Assembly (NCBI GenBank): GCA_039812375.1 | Contig: JBDIAO010000004.1 | Location: 1-64,000 of the forward strand | Origin: JAGOME01 sp039812375 | GTDB taxonomy: Bacteria; Actinomycetota; Actinomycetes; Actinomycetales; Dermatophilaceae | Reading direction: 5' to 3' | DNA length: 64,000 nt | Shown: positions 33,801-39,586 of the stretch, one piece after another | How the letters are laid out: every line of letters starts with the position of its first letter | Numbering within the stretch: position 1 is the stretch's first letter | Translations under genes and position numbers: made by a program | The notes under the pieces: model-generated | Database searches by the model: none | What the model was told of the DNA's origin: nothing | What the model saw: only the letters and a program-made list of their open reading frames with translations

Positions 33801-34602
33801 TGGTCTCCCACTCCTTGGTGTCATCCTGTGGATACCCGGCTACGACACCATCGATCGCCCGGGCTGCACCATTGGTCACCACAGCCGATGACGCTGTCGC
33901 GCTGGCCCCCGCAGCCCGCGCCACATTGGCCAGCGTTGCCGTCGGGGTCGGCGTGGGCGTTGGCGTTGCAGTCGGCGTGGGCGTTGGCGTTGGCGTTGCA
34001 GTCGGCGTCGGGCTCGGACCCACCGGGCCCGTCGTGCCCCAGATCTCGAACTCGGACAGACCCACGTTCTGGGTCTTGGTGGACACCGACGTGATGGTGA
34101 GTTTCACGCTGGTCACCGTGCGCTCCCGGAAGGTGAACGTCGTCGCGCTGCCATTGTTGGCCAGCGACGTCACGTCCACTGTCGTCCCGTCCGAGAACGT
34201 CAACGTGCCACCGGTGACCTGGTCGTTGCTGTTCGGCCGGTCATACAACACGACCTTGGATATCGTCGCCGACGGGAACGAGACCTCGATCCACGACCCA
34301 GACTTCCCGCCGACCGTGGCCCACTCCGCAGCCGAATTCGAGGGATATCCACTGATCACCCCGTCGATCGCCTTCGCCGCTGTCTGCGACGTCGAGGTGT
34401 TCTGCGACGACGCCGATGCCGACGCCCCCGCAGCCCGCGCCACATTCACCAACGGCTCTGCGCCGGACGCGGGCAGGACAGCGAGGGGAACGGAGAGTAG
34501 TGCCACCGCGAAAGCCACGATGATTCCCACGAAGCGTCGAGGACCGGATCGCCCGGTCCGCCACGTCGCACGATCCAGACCGCCTGTGGGGGCACTCGCC
34601 AT
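30892..34602 (-). CDS. Large secreted CotH-kinase protein with three discoidin-like and two PKD-like domains
   Basis: 1236 aa; GGAAGGA about 9 nt upstream of ATG. Signal peptide ends near PASGAEP. Three galactose-binding (F5/8, DUF7402-like) domains at about 52-190, 225-365 and 410-545 are separated by TPTPTP linkers. Two PKD/Ig-like domains (PPVANAGPDQS, about 548-720) follow. The C-terminal CotH kinase domain (about 830-1180) has GRGNSTWDLPKKP, KKWNLIANYEDESFIRN, KEPEDEDDG and GPLWDFDTSYGN. CotH kinases phosphorylate secreted proteins in spore formers; here a surface or polysaccharide-bound role is inferred. Adjacent repeats are recombined at DNA level. Confidence 0.88.
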   Translation of the reverse strand: MASAPTGGLDRATWRTGRSGPRRFVGIIVAFAVALLSVPLAVLPASGAEPLVNVARAAGASASASSQNTSTSQTAAKAIDGVISGYPSNSAAEWATVGGKSGSWIEVSFPSATISKVVLYDRPNSNDQVTGGTLTFSDGTTVDVTSLANNGSATTFTFRERTVTSVKLTITSVSTKTQNVGLSEFEIWGTTGPVGPSPTPTATPTPTPTPTATPTPTPTPTATLANVARAAGASATASSAVVTNGAARAIDGVVAGYPQDDTKEWETNKGKAGSWIQVSFPSATVSKVVLYDRPNSDDQVTGGTLTFSDGSSSVQVPSLTNNGAAVTVTFSPRTVTWVKFTVDSVSTKTQNIGLAEFEIWGTTGPVGPSPTPTPTPTPTPTPTPTATPTPTPTPTPTPTATLANVARAAGASASASSQNTSTSQTAAKAIDGVISGYPSNSAAEWATVGGKSGSSIQVSFPSATVSKVVLYDRPNSNDQVTGGTLTFSDGSSSVQVPSLTNNGAAVTVTFSPRTVTWVKFTVTSVSSTTQNVGLSEFEIWGTAGPAGPPVANAGPDQSVVEGSLVTLNGSGTGGQGGALTYAWTPPAGVALSADNVAKPTFTAPAPGRYAFSLVVSDGTQTSTADEVVVTVNANRPPVANAGPDQSVAAGSTVTLDGSGSTDPDGQTLSYAWTAPSGVTLNASNVAKPTFTAGTTAGTTYTFSLTVSDGALTATDDVIITVSPLGELTVAPSGTSAVFTATFGPGYSGKVARLQYLRFATKAGTVLANGVDAPEWRQVSQATVGANGKVTFTVTTPFRVEHAYRVVADPGGSLENLTNEVNFEAPRSTKNTGLATVYIDTNEGEGITAKDRYWEGKFTIAVPDNNNSRCTALAPSAMKASGRGNSTWDLPKKPFKFALYTSANLCGMGKFKKWNLIANYEDESFIRNTMTYKMGPSLTGLEWTPGATPVDVYVNGKYNGSYILTDRVTGDPGKRVNIDPLKSTSTDISGGYMLEWDNRRTSDHNVCVGGPGVVGFQESGTCNGRGWVGIKEPEDEDDGTGITSAQIDYIDNYLEEANQAIKAGNWQQYLDGNSTADFIIAMELTKNYGANMRSSVFMYKKKDVNGVPGKLYFGPLWDFDTSYGNATHAGPEEATTSGWWVSEPNSSITAVQGVPTWFHDLMANPEFKALVKTRWAAFKNQWSPSVMTSFTNSEKDFIAQSVTADGTVWGSHNLNAGVSSLQTWYTARWNWLDSKWK
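33061..33240. repeat. Copy 1 of a long intragenic repeat (offset 540 bp)
   Basis: About 180 bp nearly identical to 33601-33780, including one 60-base line with no difference. Encodes the C-terminal half of the third discoidin-like domain. Confidence 0.9.
33405..33500. repeat. GTGGGCGTGGGC-type simple repeat encoding TPTPTP linker
   Basis: Imperfect hexamer repeats coding, on the minus strand, for Thr-Pro spacers. A similar shorter tract lies at about 33940-34010. Confidence 0.9.
33601..33780. repeat. Copy 2 of the long intragenic repeat
   Basis: Encodes the C-terminal half of the second discoidin-like domain; near-identical to 33061-33240. Confidence 0.9.
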
Positions 34603-34861
34603 TGCACTGGTTCCTTCCGGGGGCGTGGCTGCGCCACAGACTCGGGACGGGTGACAGTGCGATCGGGAGGGAAACTGACATCCCCTTCACTGCCAGTTCA
34701 CAGGAGCATGCCACAGTCCCGCCGGCTCTGCCACCCCACAATTCGGGCAGCATTGCCACACCGGCCCAGGGGCTGGCGAGCGCCCTGCGTGCCGAGCAAC
34801 ATTACGCCTTCTCGACGTCCCGGAGGCGCGATCGGGTCGTCGACCTCCCCGAGCGGGATCG

Positions 34862-36472
34862 TCAGCCGAGCCCGCTCAAGGAGTGCACGACGTCCTGGCC
34901 GTTCTGATGGGCGAGGACATAGACGGTGCTGCCCTTGACCACGAGGTCCGTGGGGTTCCCGAGGTCCGGCAGGCCATAGACGGAGGTGACCTTGAACGTC
35001 TGCGGGTCGACGACGAGCAGTGATCGGTAGGCCACACTGAGCAGGTAGAGGTGGCCGCTGTGGACGTCAGCCCCGACAGGGGAGTATGCACTCACGTCGG
35101 CGCCCTGTTTGGTGCCGACGCTGTCGTCGATGGCAAGGACCCCTTCGCGGCTGAGCAGGTTGTCCGAGGCGAACTGCGAGATGACGATCTGTGGGTTCTT
35201 CTCGTTCGGGACGCTGGCCACGTAGTAGCTTTCCGTCGCTGGGTCCGCGGCCAGGCTCAGGGAGTAGGCGTTCTTGGCGCGGATCGTGCGCAGCTTGGGT
35301 CGGTCTTTGACTCCGAAGATGCCCACGAGGTCGCCGGTGCTCTCTTCGAGGTCGGCCCAGGCGGCCTTCTTGTCGACCTTGTCGGCCGGCATCCGCTCGA
35401 CCCCGTAGACCGTCTTGTTCTTCGCCATCGCGAGGAGCCGGTTGGGACCGAGGAAGGTCGCGTCGACGGTATCGGTGATGTCCGCCCCGTTGACCACGTC
35501 GACCTTGGCGCTGGAGACCACCGTGGTGAAGTCGCTCCGGACGAAGTACAGGCCCCCGTCGGTGGAGGCCAGAGCGAACAGATCGTTGGCGTCGTCGTAG
35601 GCCAGGCCTGCGGCGAGGCCGCCGGAGACGCCGGTGACGGGGAAGCCGATCTTCGTCGTCTTGTCCAGAGTGAGCGTGCCGGCGACGTTGGTGGCCGGTC
35701 CTGCCGTGGGGTCGGTCGGCAGGCCGGTGAGGTCGCTGGGCCCGGGCAGCAGCGGGGTGGGGGCACTGAACTTGTGCAGGCCGGGGTTGGCCAGGCCCTC
35801 GTACTCCTCGAAGGTCCAGTACTGGGAGGTTTGGCCGATGTCGAGGGTGAACCGCTTGGGGTCCCCGCCCCCGATGTATGGCGGTGGGCCGTTGGTGATG
35901 AGGAACTGGACGGCGTTGGTCACGCCCAGGACGAGCACGATCCACACTGCCACCTTGGAATAAAGCGAGAGCGTCTTGACCGGTCGGGACTGGCCGGAGA
36001 GCTCCAGGAGCAGGGAGCGGTCCTTCCCGACGAAGACCATGCCAATCGCCAAGAAGGCGATGACCACCCAGTAGATGAGCAAGGCCCATACATAGGTGTG
36101 CACCCCGAAGGTGGCGCCGCCGAAGCCCTGGCCCAGATCCCCCAACGCGTGGCCAGCCCAGTGGCGCAGAGCCGTGTAGAGGAAGAAGAAGGCCGCCAGC
36201 AGCAGCGTCACCACATACTTGTAGTGCGGACCGTAACGGAGGATGAACACTCCGAGCGCGCCGATGAGCAGCATCCCGAACCGTTCGATGCCACACAGCA
36301 CGCACGGGCTCTCGCCGTGGAAGAAGCCGAGATAGAGGTTGGCCATCCCCACCGGGACCAAGACGATGATGATCACAGCCGTCGCCATGACGAGGTCGAA
36401 GTTCCTCGAGGTCCACAGTCGGGACGGACGCGTGGTCCCGGAGTCCTGCTCCGGGAGGGTCTGGGTGGTCAT
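34862..36472 (-). CDS. DsbB-like membrane domain fused to an extracytoplasmic propeller-like domain
   Basis: 536 aa from the ATG at 36472 (GAGGGG 6 nt upstream; a GTG one codon earlier is possible). Residues 25-150 form four or five helices with PCVLCGIERFG, the quinone-side CxxC of DsbB (first Cys near residue 57). DsbB's second Cys pair is missing and the rest of the protein has no cysteine. After one more helix (about 175-200) come some 330 residues of repeated beta strands (YDDANDLFALAS, HSGHLYLLSVAYRSLLVVD, PTDLVVKGSTVYVLAHQNG), probably an extracytoplasmic propeller. A VKOR/DsbB-type thiol oxidase or quinone-linked sensor is possible. It lies 10 bp after a 55-aa membrane protein gene. 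Confidence 0.65.
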   Translation of the reverse strand: MTTQTLPEQDSGTTRPSRLWTSRNFDLVMATAVIIIVLVPVGMANLYLGFFHGESPCVLCGIERFGMLLIGALGVFILRYGPHYKYVVTLLLAAFFFLYTALRHWAGHALGDLGQGFGGATFGVHTYVWALLIYWVVIAFLAIGMVFVGKDRSLLLELSGQSRPVKTLSLYSKVAVWIVLVLGVTNAVQFLITNGPPPYIGGGDPKRFTLDIGQTSQYWTFEEYEGLANPGLHKFSAPTPLLPGPSDLTGLPTDPTAGPATNVAGTLTLDKTTKIGFPVTGVSGGLAAGLAYDDANDLFALASTDGGLYFVRSDFTTVVSSAKVDVVNGADITDTVDATFLGPNRLLAMAKNKTVYGVERMPADKVDKKAAWADLEESTGDLVGIFGVKDRPKLRTIRAKNAYSLSLAADPATESYYVASVPNEKNPQIVISQFASDNLLSREGVLAIDDSVGTKQGADVSAYSPVGADVHSGHLYLLSVAYRSLLVVDPQTFKVTSVYGLPDLGNPTDLVVKGSTVYVLAHQNGQDVVHSLSGLG

Positions 36473-36482
36473 CACGAGCCCC

Positions 36483-36650
36483 TCAGAGGTTGACGGCGGG
36501 GATGAGTGACCCGGAGACGCCGGTGAGGTAGACCAGCGCCGCGATGACGAACGACACCACGAGAGCCCGGAAGGCCCACTTCTCCCACTTCGGTTTCGCG
36601 AGGATGATCGCGACGCTCACCACGACTAGCGAATAGGCAACGAACTCCAC
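36483..36650 (-). CDS. 55-aa two-helix membrane protein upstream of the DsbB-like fusion
   Basis: GTG start with a full AAAGGAGG 5 nt upstream; 55 codons ending in TGA, 10 bp before the DsbB-like gene. N terminus VEFVAYSLVVVSVAIILAKP (helix 1), then a charged KWEKW turn, helix 2 RALVVSFVIAALVYLTGVSG and a short tail. The strong ribosome-binding site, spacing and absence of rare codons make it real, though it is shorter than most gene finders accept. Likely an accessory subunit of the DsbB-like protein; that role is inference. No homology recognised. Confidence 0.75.
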   Translation of the reverse strand: MEFVAYSLVVVSVAIILAKPKWEKWAFRALVVSFVIAALVYLTGVSGSLIPAVNL

Positions 36651-36756
36651 CGTGTCCTCCTTTGGCAGGACCGGACGCTCTTGTTCTCTGCGGCCTGGTG
36701 GCGCGAATTCTGCTGGAGGAGGCTACATCGTGTCCACCGCAACGCAACGGGGTCTC

Positions 36757-36799
36757 CGAGGTGCTGCTACGGCATACTGCGAGGTGCTGCCACGGCATA
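36757..36799. repeat. Two 20-bp direct repeats upstream of sigR (period 23)
   Basis: CGAGGTGCTGCTACGGCATA and CGAGGTGCTGCCACGGCATA end immediately before the GGGAAT box of sigR. Confidence 0.85.
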
Positions 36800-36800
36800 G

Positions 36801-36828
36801 GGGAATGACTCGGACACGCCTCGGCGTT
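36801..36828 (+). promoter_or_regulatory. SigR-type promoter upstream of sigR (autoregulation)
   Basis: GGGAAT (36801-36806), then CGTT (36825-36828) after 18 bases. SigR/SigH-family promoters read GGAAT-N16/18-GTT. The match in sequence is good, and spacing is 18 to CGTT or 19 to GTT, at the upper edge. About 95 bp before the sigR ATG. Confidence 0.55.
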
Positions 36829-36913
36829 CACCGAATCGAGCCCGGACCACCAGCGACGGAAAGGCCTACGCCCGTGTTCGTCCTCAGCACCGAGACCCTC
36901 CCGGCGGGCGGGC

Positions 36914-36919
36914 TAGGGT
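36914..36919 (+). promoter_or_regulatory. Second, proximal -10 box of sigR
   Basis: TAGGGT 8 nt before the ATG at 36928, with no ribosome-binding site between. It may be a housekeeping leaderless promoter giving basal expression. Confidence 0.4.
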
Positions 36920-36927
36920 TGACGTCG

Positions 36928-37617
36928 ATGACCAGCACCACCAGACCCGTCGAACCCACCGCCGATCCAGACACGGAGGTCGGCGTCGCTGCCGAGTCCG
37001 TCTCCGCCGAATCCGTCTCCGCCGAATCCGTCTCCGCCGAGTCCGACGAGGAGCGCCTCGCCCGTTTCGAACGGGAGGCGTTGCCACTGGTCGACCAGCT
37101 CTATTCGGCGGCGCTTCGCACGACACGCAATCCCACCGACGCCGAGGACCTCGTCCAGGAGACGTACACCAAGGCGTGGGCGGCCTTCCACCAGTATCGG
37201 CCCGGTACGAACATCAAGGCGTGGATGTACCGCATCCTCACTAACTCCTACATCAACACCTATCGCAAGAAGCAGCGTGAGCCGCAGCAGTCCGATGCCG
37301 GCGAGATCGAGGACTATCAGATCCACCGAGCGGCATCACACACGTCTTCCGGCCTGAAGTCGGCCGAGGTGCAGGCCCTGGAGCGACTGCCCGACACCGA
37401 GGTGAAGCGCGCTTTGCAGGCGCTGTCCGAGGACTTCCGGCTCGTGGTCTACCTGGCCGATGTCGAGGGGTTCGCCTACAAGGAGATCGCCGAGATCATG
37501 GGCACCCCGATCGGTACGGTCATGTCCAGGCTGCACCGAGGCCGCCGTCAGTTGCGAGGGCTCCTGGCGGAGTACGCCCGGGAGCGTGGCTTCACCGCCA
37601 GGGAGGAGAAGCCGTGA
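36928..37617 (+). CDS. sigR: ECF sigma factor of the SigR/SigH (thiol-oxidative stress) family
   Basis: A 229-aa protein. Region 2: LYSAALRTTRNPTDAEDLVQETYTKAW and FKxW-like NIKAWMYRILTNSYINTYRK; region 4: LSEDFRLVVYLADVEGFAYKEIAEIMG and TPIGTVMSRLHRGRRQL. It is the close relative of Streptomyces SigR and mycobacterial SigH, controlling thioredoxin and mycothiol genes under disulfide stress. Start at 36928 is supported by the proximal TAGGGT box; longer starts overlap the distal promoter. The N-terminal tail has AESVS repeated three times from a 15-bp repeat. GTGA overlap with rsrA. Confidence 0.92.
   Translation: MTSTTRPVEPTADPDTEVGVAAESVSAESVSAESVSAESDEERLARFEREALPLVDQLYSAALRTTRNPTDAEDLVQETYTKAWAAFHQYRPGTNIKAWMYRILTNSYINTYRKKQREPQQSDAGEIEDYQIHRAASHTSSGLKSAEVQALERLPDTEVKRALQALSEDFRLVVYLADVEGFAYKEIAEIMGTPIGTVMSRLHRGRRQLRGLLAEYARERGFTAREEKP
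36991..37035 (+). repeat. Three 15-bp tandem repeats in sigR
   Basis: Units start at 36991, 37006 and 37021 and encode AESVS three times in the disordered N terminus. Confidence 0.9.
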
Positions 37618-37898
37618 GCACCGAGCGCGACCCTCAGTCCCACACCCCCCAGGCGCACGCGGACTGCTCCGAGGTGCTGCACCGGATTTTCGAGTACCTC
37701 GACGGTGAGTTGGGCCCCGGGGACGTGCTGCGGATTGCCACCCATCTCGCGCAGTGCGGACCGTGTCTGAGCGAGCATGACATCGATCGCACTCTCAAGG
37801 CCGTCGTGCGTCGCTCGTGCACCGCTGAAGCCGCACCAGCCACCCTGCGAGTGTCGATCATGGAGAGCATCACCACGATTCGCCTCGACCGACGTTAA
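37614..37898 (+). CDS. rsrA: Mycothiol-system anti-sigma factor RsrA (ZAS family)
   Basis: A 94-aa protein. Zinc and redox ligands are all present: Cys in ADCSEVL (near 18), then HLAQCGPC (H-x3-C-x2-C), the ZAS signature. A disulfide between these cysteines releases SigR under oxidative stress in the known system. GTG start coupled to sigR by GTGA. A further Cys (RRSC) lies beyond the core. Confidence 0.93.
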   Translation: MSTERDPQSHTPQAHADCSEVLHRIFEYLDGELGPGDVLRIATHLAQCGPCLSEHDIDRTLKAVVRRSCTAEAAPATLRVSIMESITTIRLDRR

Positions 37899-37910
37899 CC
37901 CGTAGTCGTC

Positions 37911-37954
37911 GCTGATCAACGACGACCACGGGGCTGATCAACGACGACCACGGG
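37911..37954. repeat. Two perfect 22-bp tandem repeats after rsrA
   Basis: 37911-37932 and 37933-37954 are identical (unit starts GCTGATCAACGACGACCACG), followed by a degenerate third unit. Located 13 bp past the rsrA stop, between it and the convergent bL37 gene. Confidence 0.95.
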
Positions 37955-38001
37955 TCAACGCTGATCAGAGACGATCTGTATGCGGCGTGCCCGCCTGGTG
38001 C

Positions 38002-38076
38002 TCAGGCGTTGGGTCGCCGGCCGTGGTTAGCTTTGTTGCTCTTGCGGGAGCGGCGCTTGCGCGAACGCTTGCTCAT
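38002..38076 (-). CDS. Ribosomal protein bL37 (24 aa)
   Basis: A 24-codon gene with GGAAGG 8 nt before the ATG. The peptide reads MSKRSRKRRSRKSNKANHG then RRPNA. The Arg/Lys-rich body and the SKANHGxRPN end match actinobacterial bL37, first seen in mycobacterial 50S structures. It often follows sigR-rsrA or lies near it in actinobacteria. It is much too short for ordinary gene prediction. Confidence 0.9.
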   Translation of the reverse strand: MSKRSRKRRSRKSNKANHGRRPNA

Positions 38077-38175
38077 GGGGTGGCCTTCCGTCGGGACATA
38101 GAGGGTGACCGCGCGAGGAGATCACCCGCTCGGGTCGCGGCCGACCGGGAATGCCGGGTCGGCGGCTCGGCGCAA

Positions 38176-38204
38176 TTGTCGCACAGCGGACATTCTGGAA
38201 GACT
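38176..38204 (+). promoter_or_regulatory. Possible promoter of the secreted-peptide/HD operon
   Basis: TTGTCG (38176-38181), a 17-bp spacer and AAGACT (38199-38204), one base from the TAGACT form seen before argS. It would give a leader of about 27 nt before the peptide ATG. Confidence 0.35.
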
Positions 38205-38237
38205 GTCTGCCAGCCAGCCCCGTCCTCAGGAGGAACC

Positions 38238-38393
38238 ATGTCCAAGATGACTCGCGCTCTCGCCGTCGTTGCGCTCGCGGCCGTCACCGTCCTCACCCCC
38301 GCCGTCGCCTCTGCGGCTCCGGCGAAGGCTGGGGCTTCCGTCACTGCGCCCACCAGGACCGTGTCGCCGCTCACCTGGGGCTGGGGTGGCTGA
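38238..38393 (+). CDS. 51-aa secreted peptide precursor ending in WGWGG
   Basis: A 51-aa precursor. AGGAGG sits 4 nt before the ATG, one of the best ribosome-binding sites in the window. Basic start (MSKMTR), hydrophobic core ALAVVALAAVTVLTPAV and an AxA cleavage site (ASA|AP) predict Sec export. The mature part would be about 25 residues, rich in Ala/Thr/Val/Pro, ending TVSPLTWGWGG. It has no Cys. It lies directly upstream of two membrane HD-domain genes. A processed C-terminal W-rich signal peptide or small ligand is an inference; no homologue is known to me. Confidence 0.75.
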   Translation: MSKMTRALAVVALAAVTVLTPAVASAAPAKAGASVTAPTRTVSPLTWGWGG

Positions 38394-38437
38394 GCCTCCC
38401 GCGCTCGCGCGATAAGGCCGCGTCGCTCTACTCCGAA

Positions 38438-39586
38438 GTGCGGACGCGCCTACTCATCGGCGCCCTAGCCGTCGCAGGCGGGGGCGCACTGATGTCCAGC
38501 ACAGCCTTCCGCGATCCCTCGTGGAAGGCTGCGCTGCTGACTGTGTGCGCCCTCTCCCTGGTCGCCGGGGCCGTCGGTACGGTGCGAATCGGGGGCCTCT
38601 TGGTCTCCTTCAACGGAGTCCTCCTGCTCGCCGCCGCAGCCATCCTCGGGCCGGTCGAAGCGGGCTTGCTCGGACTGGTAGTCGCGACCTTCGACCGGGA
38701 GCCTCAGCCGCAACGGGCACGGATCTTCAACATGGCGAGCTATTGCGCGATCGGCCTGGCCGGGGGTGCGGCCTACCGGCTCGCCGGCGGAACGGTCCCG
38801 GTCCCCAGCTTGGTCGGAAATGCTCTCCTGGGGGCACTTGCACTGCCGCTCGCGGTGGCCGCCGCCGTTCAGATGCTCGTCAACACCACCCTGATCGTCG
38901 GCATTGTCCGGGTCACCTCGGGCGAGCGGATCCTCGTCCAGCTTCAACGCATGTTCCCGGGTGTGGCCATCAGTTTCATCGGGTATGGCCTGCTGGCCTT
39001 CTTCCTTGTCGTACTGTGGGTGCCGGTCGGGGTGGGGCTGTTGAGTGTGCTTCTCGTTCTCGTACCCCTACTCGGGGCACGGTGGGCGATCGTCCAATAC
39101 GCCGAGGACCTCGAGGCGCAGGAGGAGAGCCTTCAGCTTCTCGTCGCCGCCATCGAGACTCAGCGACCCGAGTTGCTCGGCCATTCAGCCAGGGTCGCCC
39201 GCCTGTGCGCCCTGGTGGCAGAGCGCGTGGGGTACTCCGCGGTGGAGATCGGTGACCTGCGCCGGGCCGGGATGTTGCATGAGGCGAGGGTCGTCGCTGG
39301 GCAGCGCACCGCACAGGACCTGCCGGATCTACTCGTGGACGACCTACCCTTCCTCGCCCCCGCGGCCGGGCTACTCACCGCCGAGTCCGACACCGGTGTC
39401 GGAGTGGAGCCCGCGGCGGTCGTGCGCGCGGCACACGAGTTCGACTTGATGGTCTCTTCGGATGGTCCGGACCGGATGCCCCAGGCCGACGCGCTCGCCC
39501 GGCTGCGCAGGGACAGCGTGGACGAGCGTGTCATCGAGGCACTGGCCTATGCCGGGTCCCGGCCGAGTGCCGATGAGGGGGCATGA
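38438..39586 (+). CDS. Integral membrane protein with degenerate HD domain
   Basis: About 382 aa from the GTG at 38438. No ribosome-binding site is seen there, so coupling to the peptide gene is likely; an ATG at 38492 would lose the first helix. Six or seven hydrophobic helices precede a cytoplasmic HD-like domain. That domain starts GHSARVARLCALVAERVG (near 247), but the HD doublet is LHE (GMLHEARVV), and the later metal ligands are not recognised. It is probably catalytically inactive. Overlaps the next gene, a related protein with an intact HD, by ATGA. Confidence 0.7.
   Translation: MRTRLLIGALAVAGGGALMSSTAFRDPSWKAALLTVCALSLVAGAVGTVRIGGLLVSFNGVLLLAAAAILGPVEAGLLGLVVATFDREPQPQRARIFNMASYCAIGLAGGAAYRLAGGTVPVPSLVGNALLGALALPLAVAAAVQMLVNTTLIVGIVRVTSGERILVQLQRMFPGVAISFIGYGLLAFFLVVLWVPVGVGLLSVLLVLVPLLGARWAIVQYAEDLEAQEESLQLLVAAIETQRPELLGHSARVARLCALVAERVGYSAVEIGDLRRAGMLHEARVVAGQRTAQDLPDLLVDDLPFLAPAAGLLTAESDTGVGVEPAAVVRAAHEFDLMVSSDGPDRMPQADALARLRRDSVDERVIEALAYAGSRPSADEGA

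Noticed and set aside
32888..34654. 588-codon plus-strand open frame with VGVGVG repeats
   Set aside because: Antisense shadow of the CotH-protein gene; its Val-Gly repeats are the complement of the TPTP linkers and it has no ribosome-binding site or fold signature.
35051..36493. 480-codon plus-strand open frame
   Set aside because: Shadow of the DsbB-like fusion gene on the opposite strand; composition Gly/Asp/Val rich without motifs.
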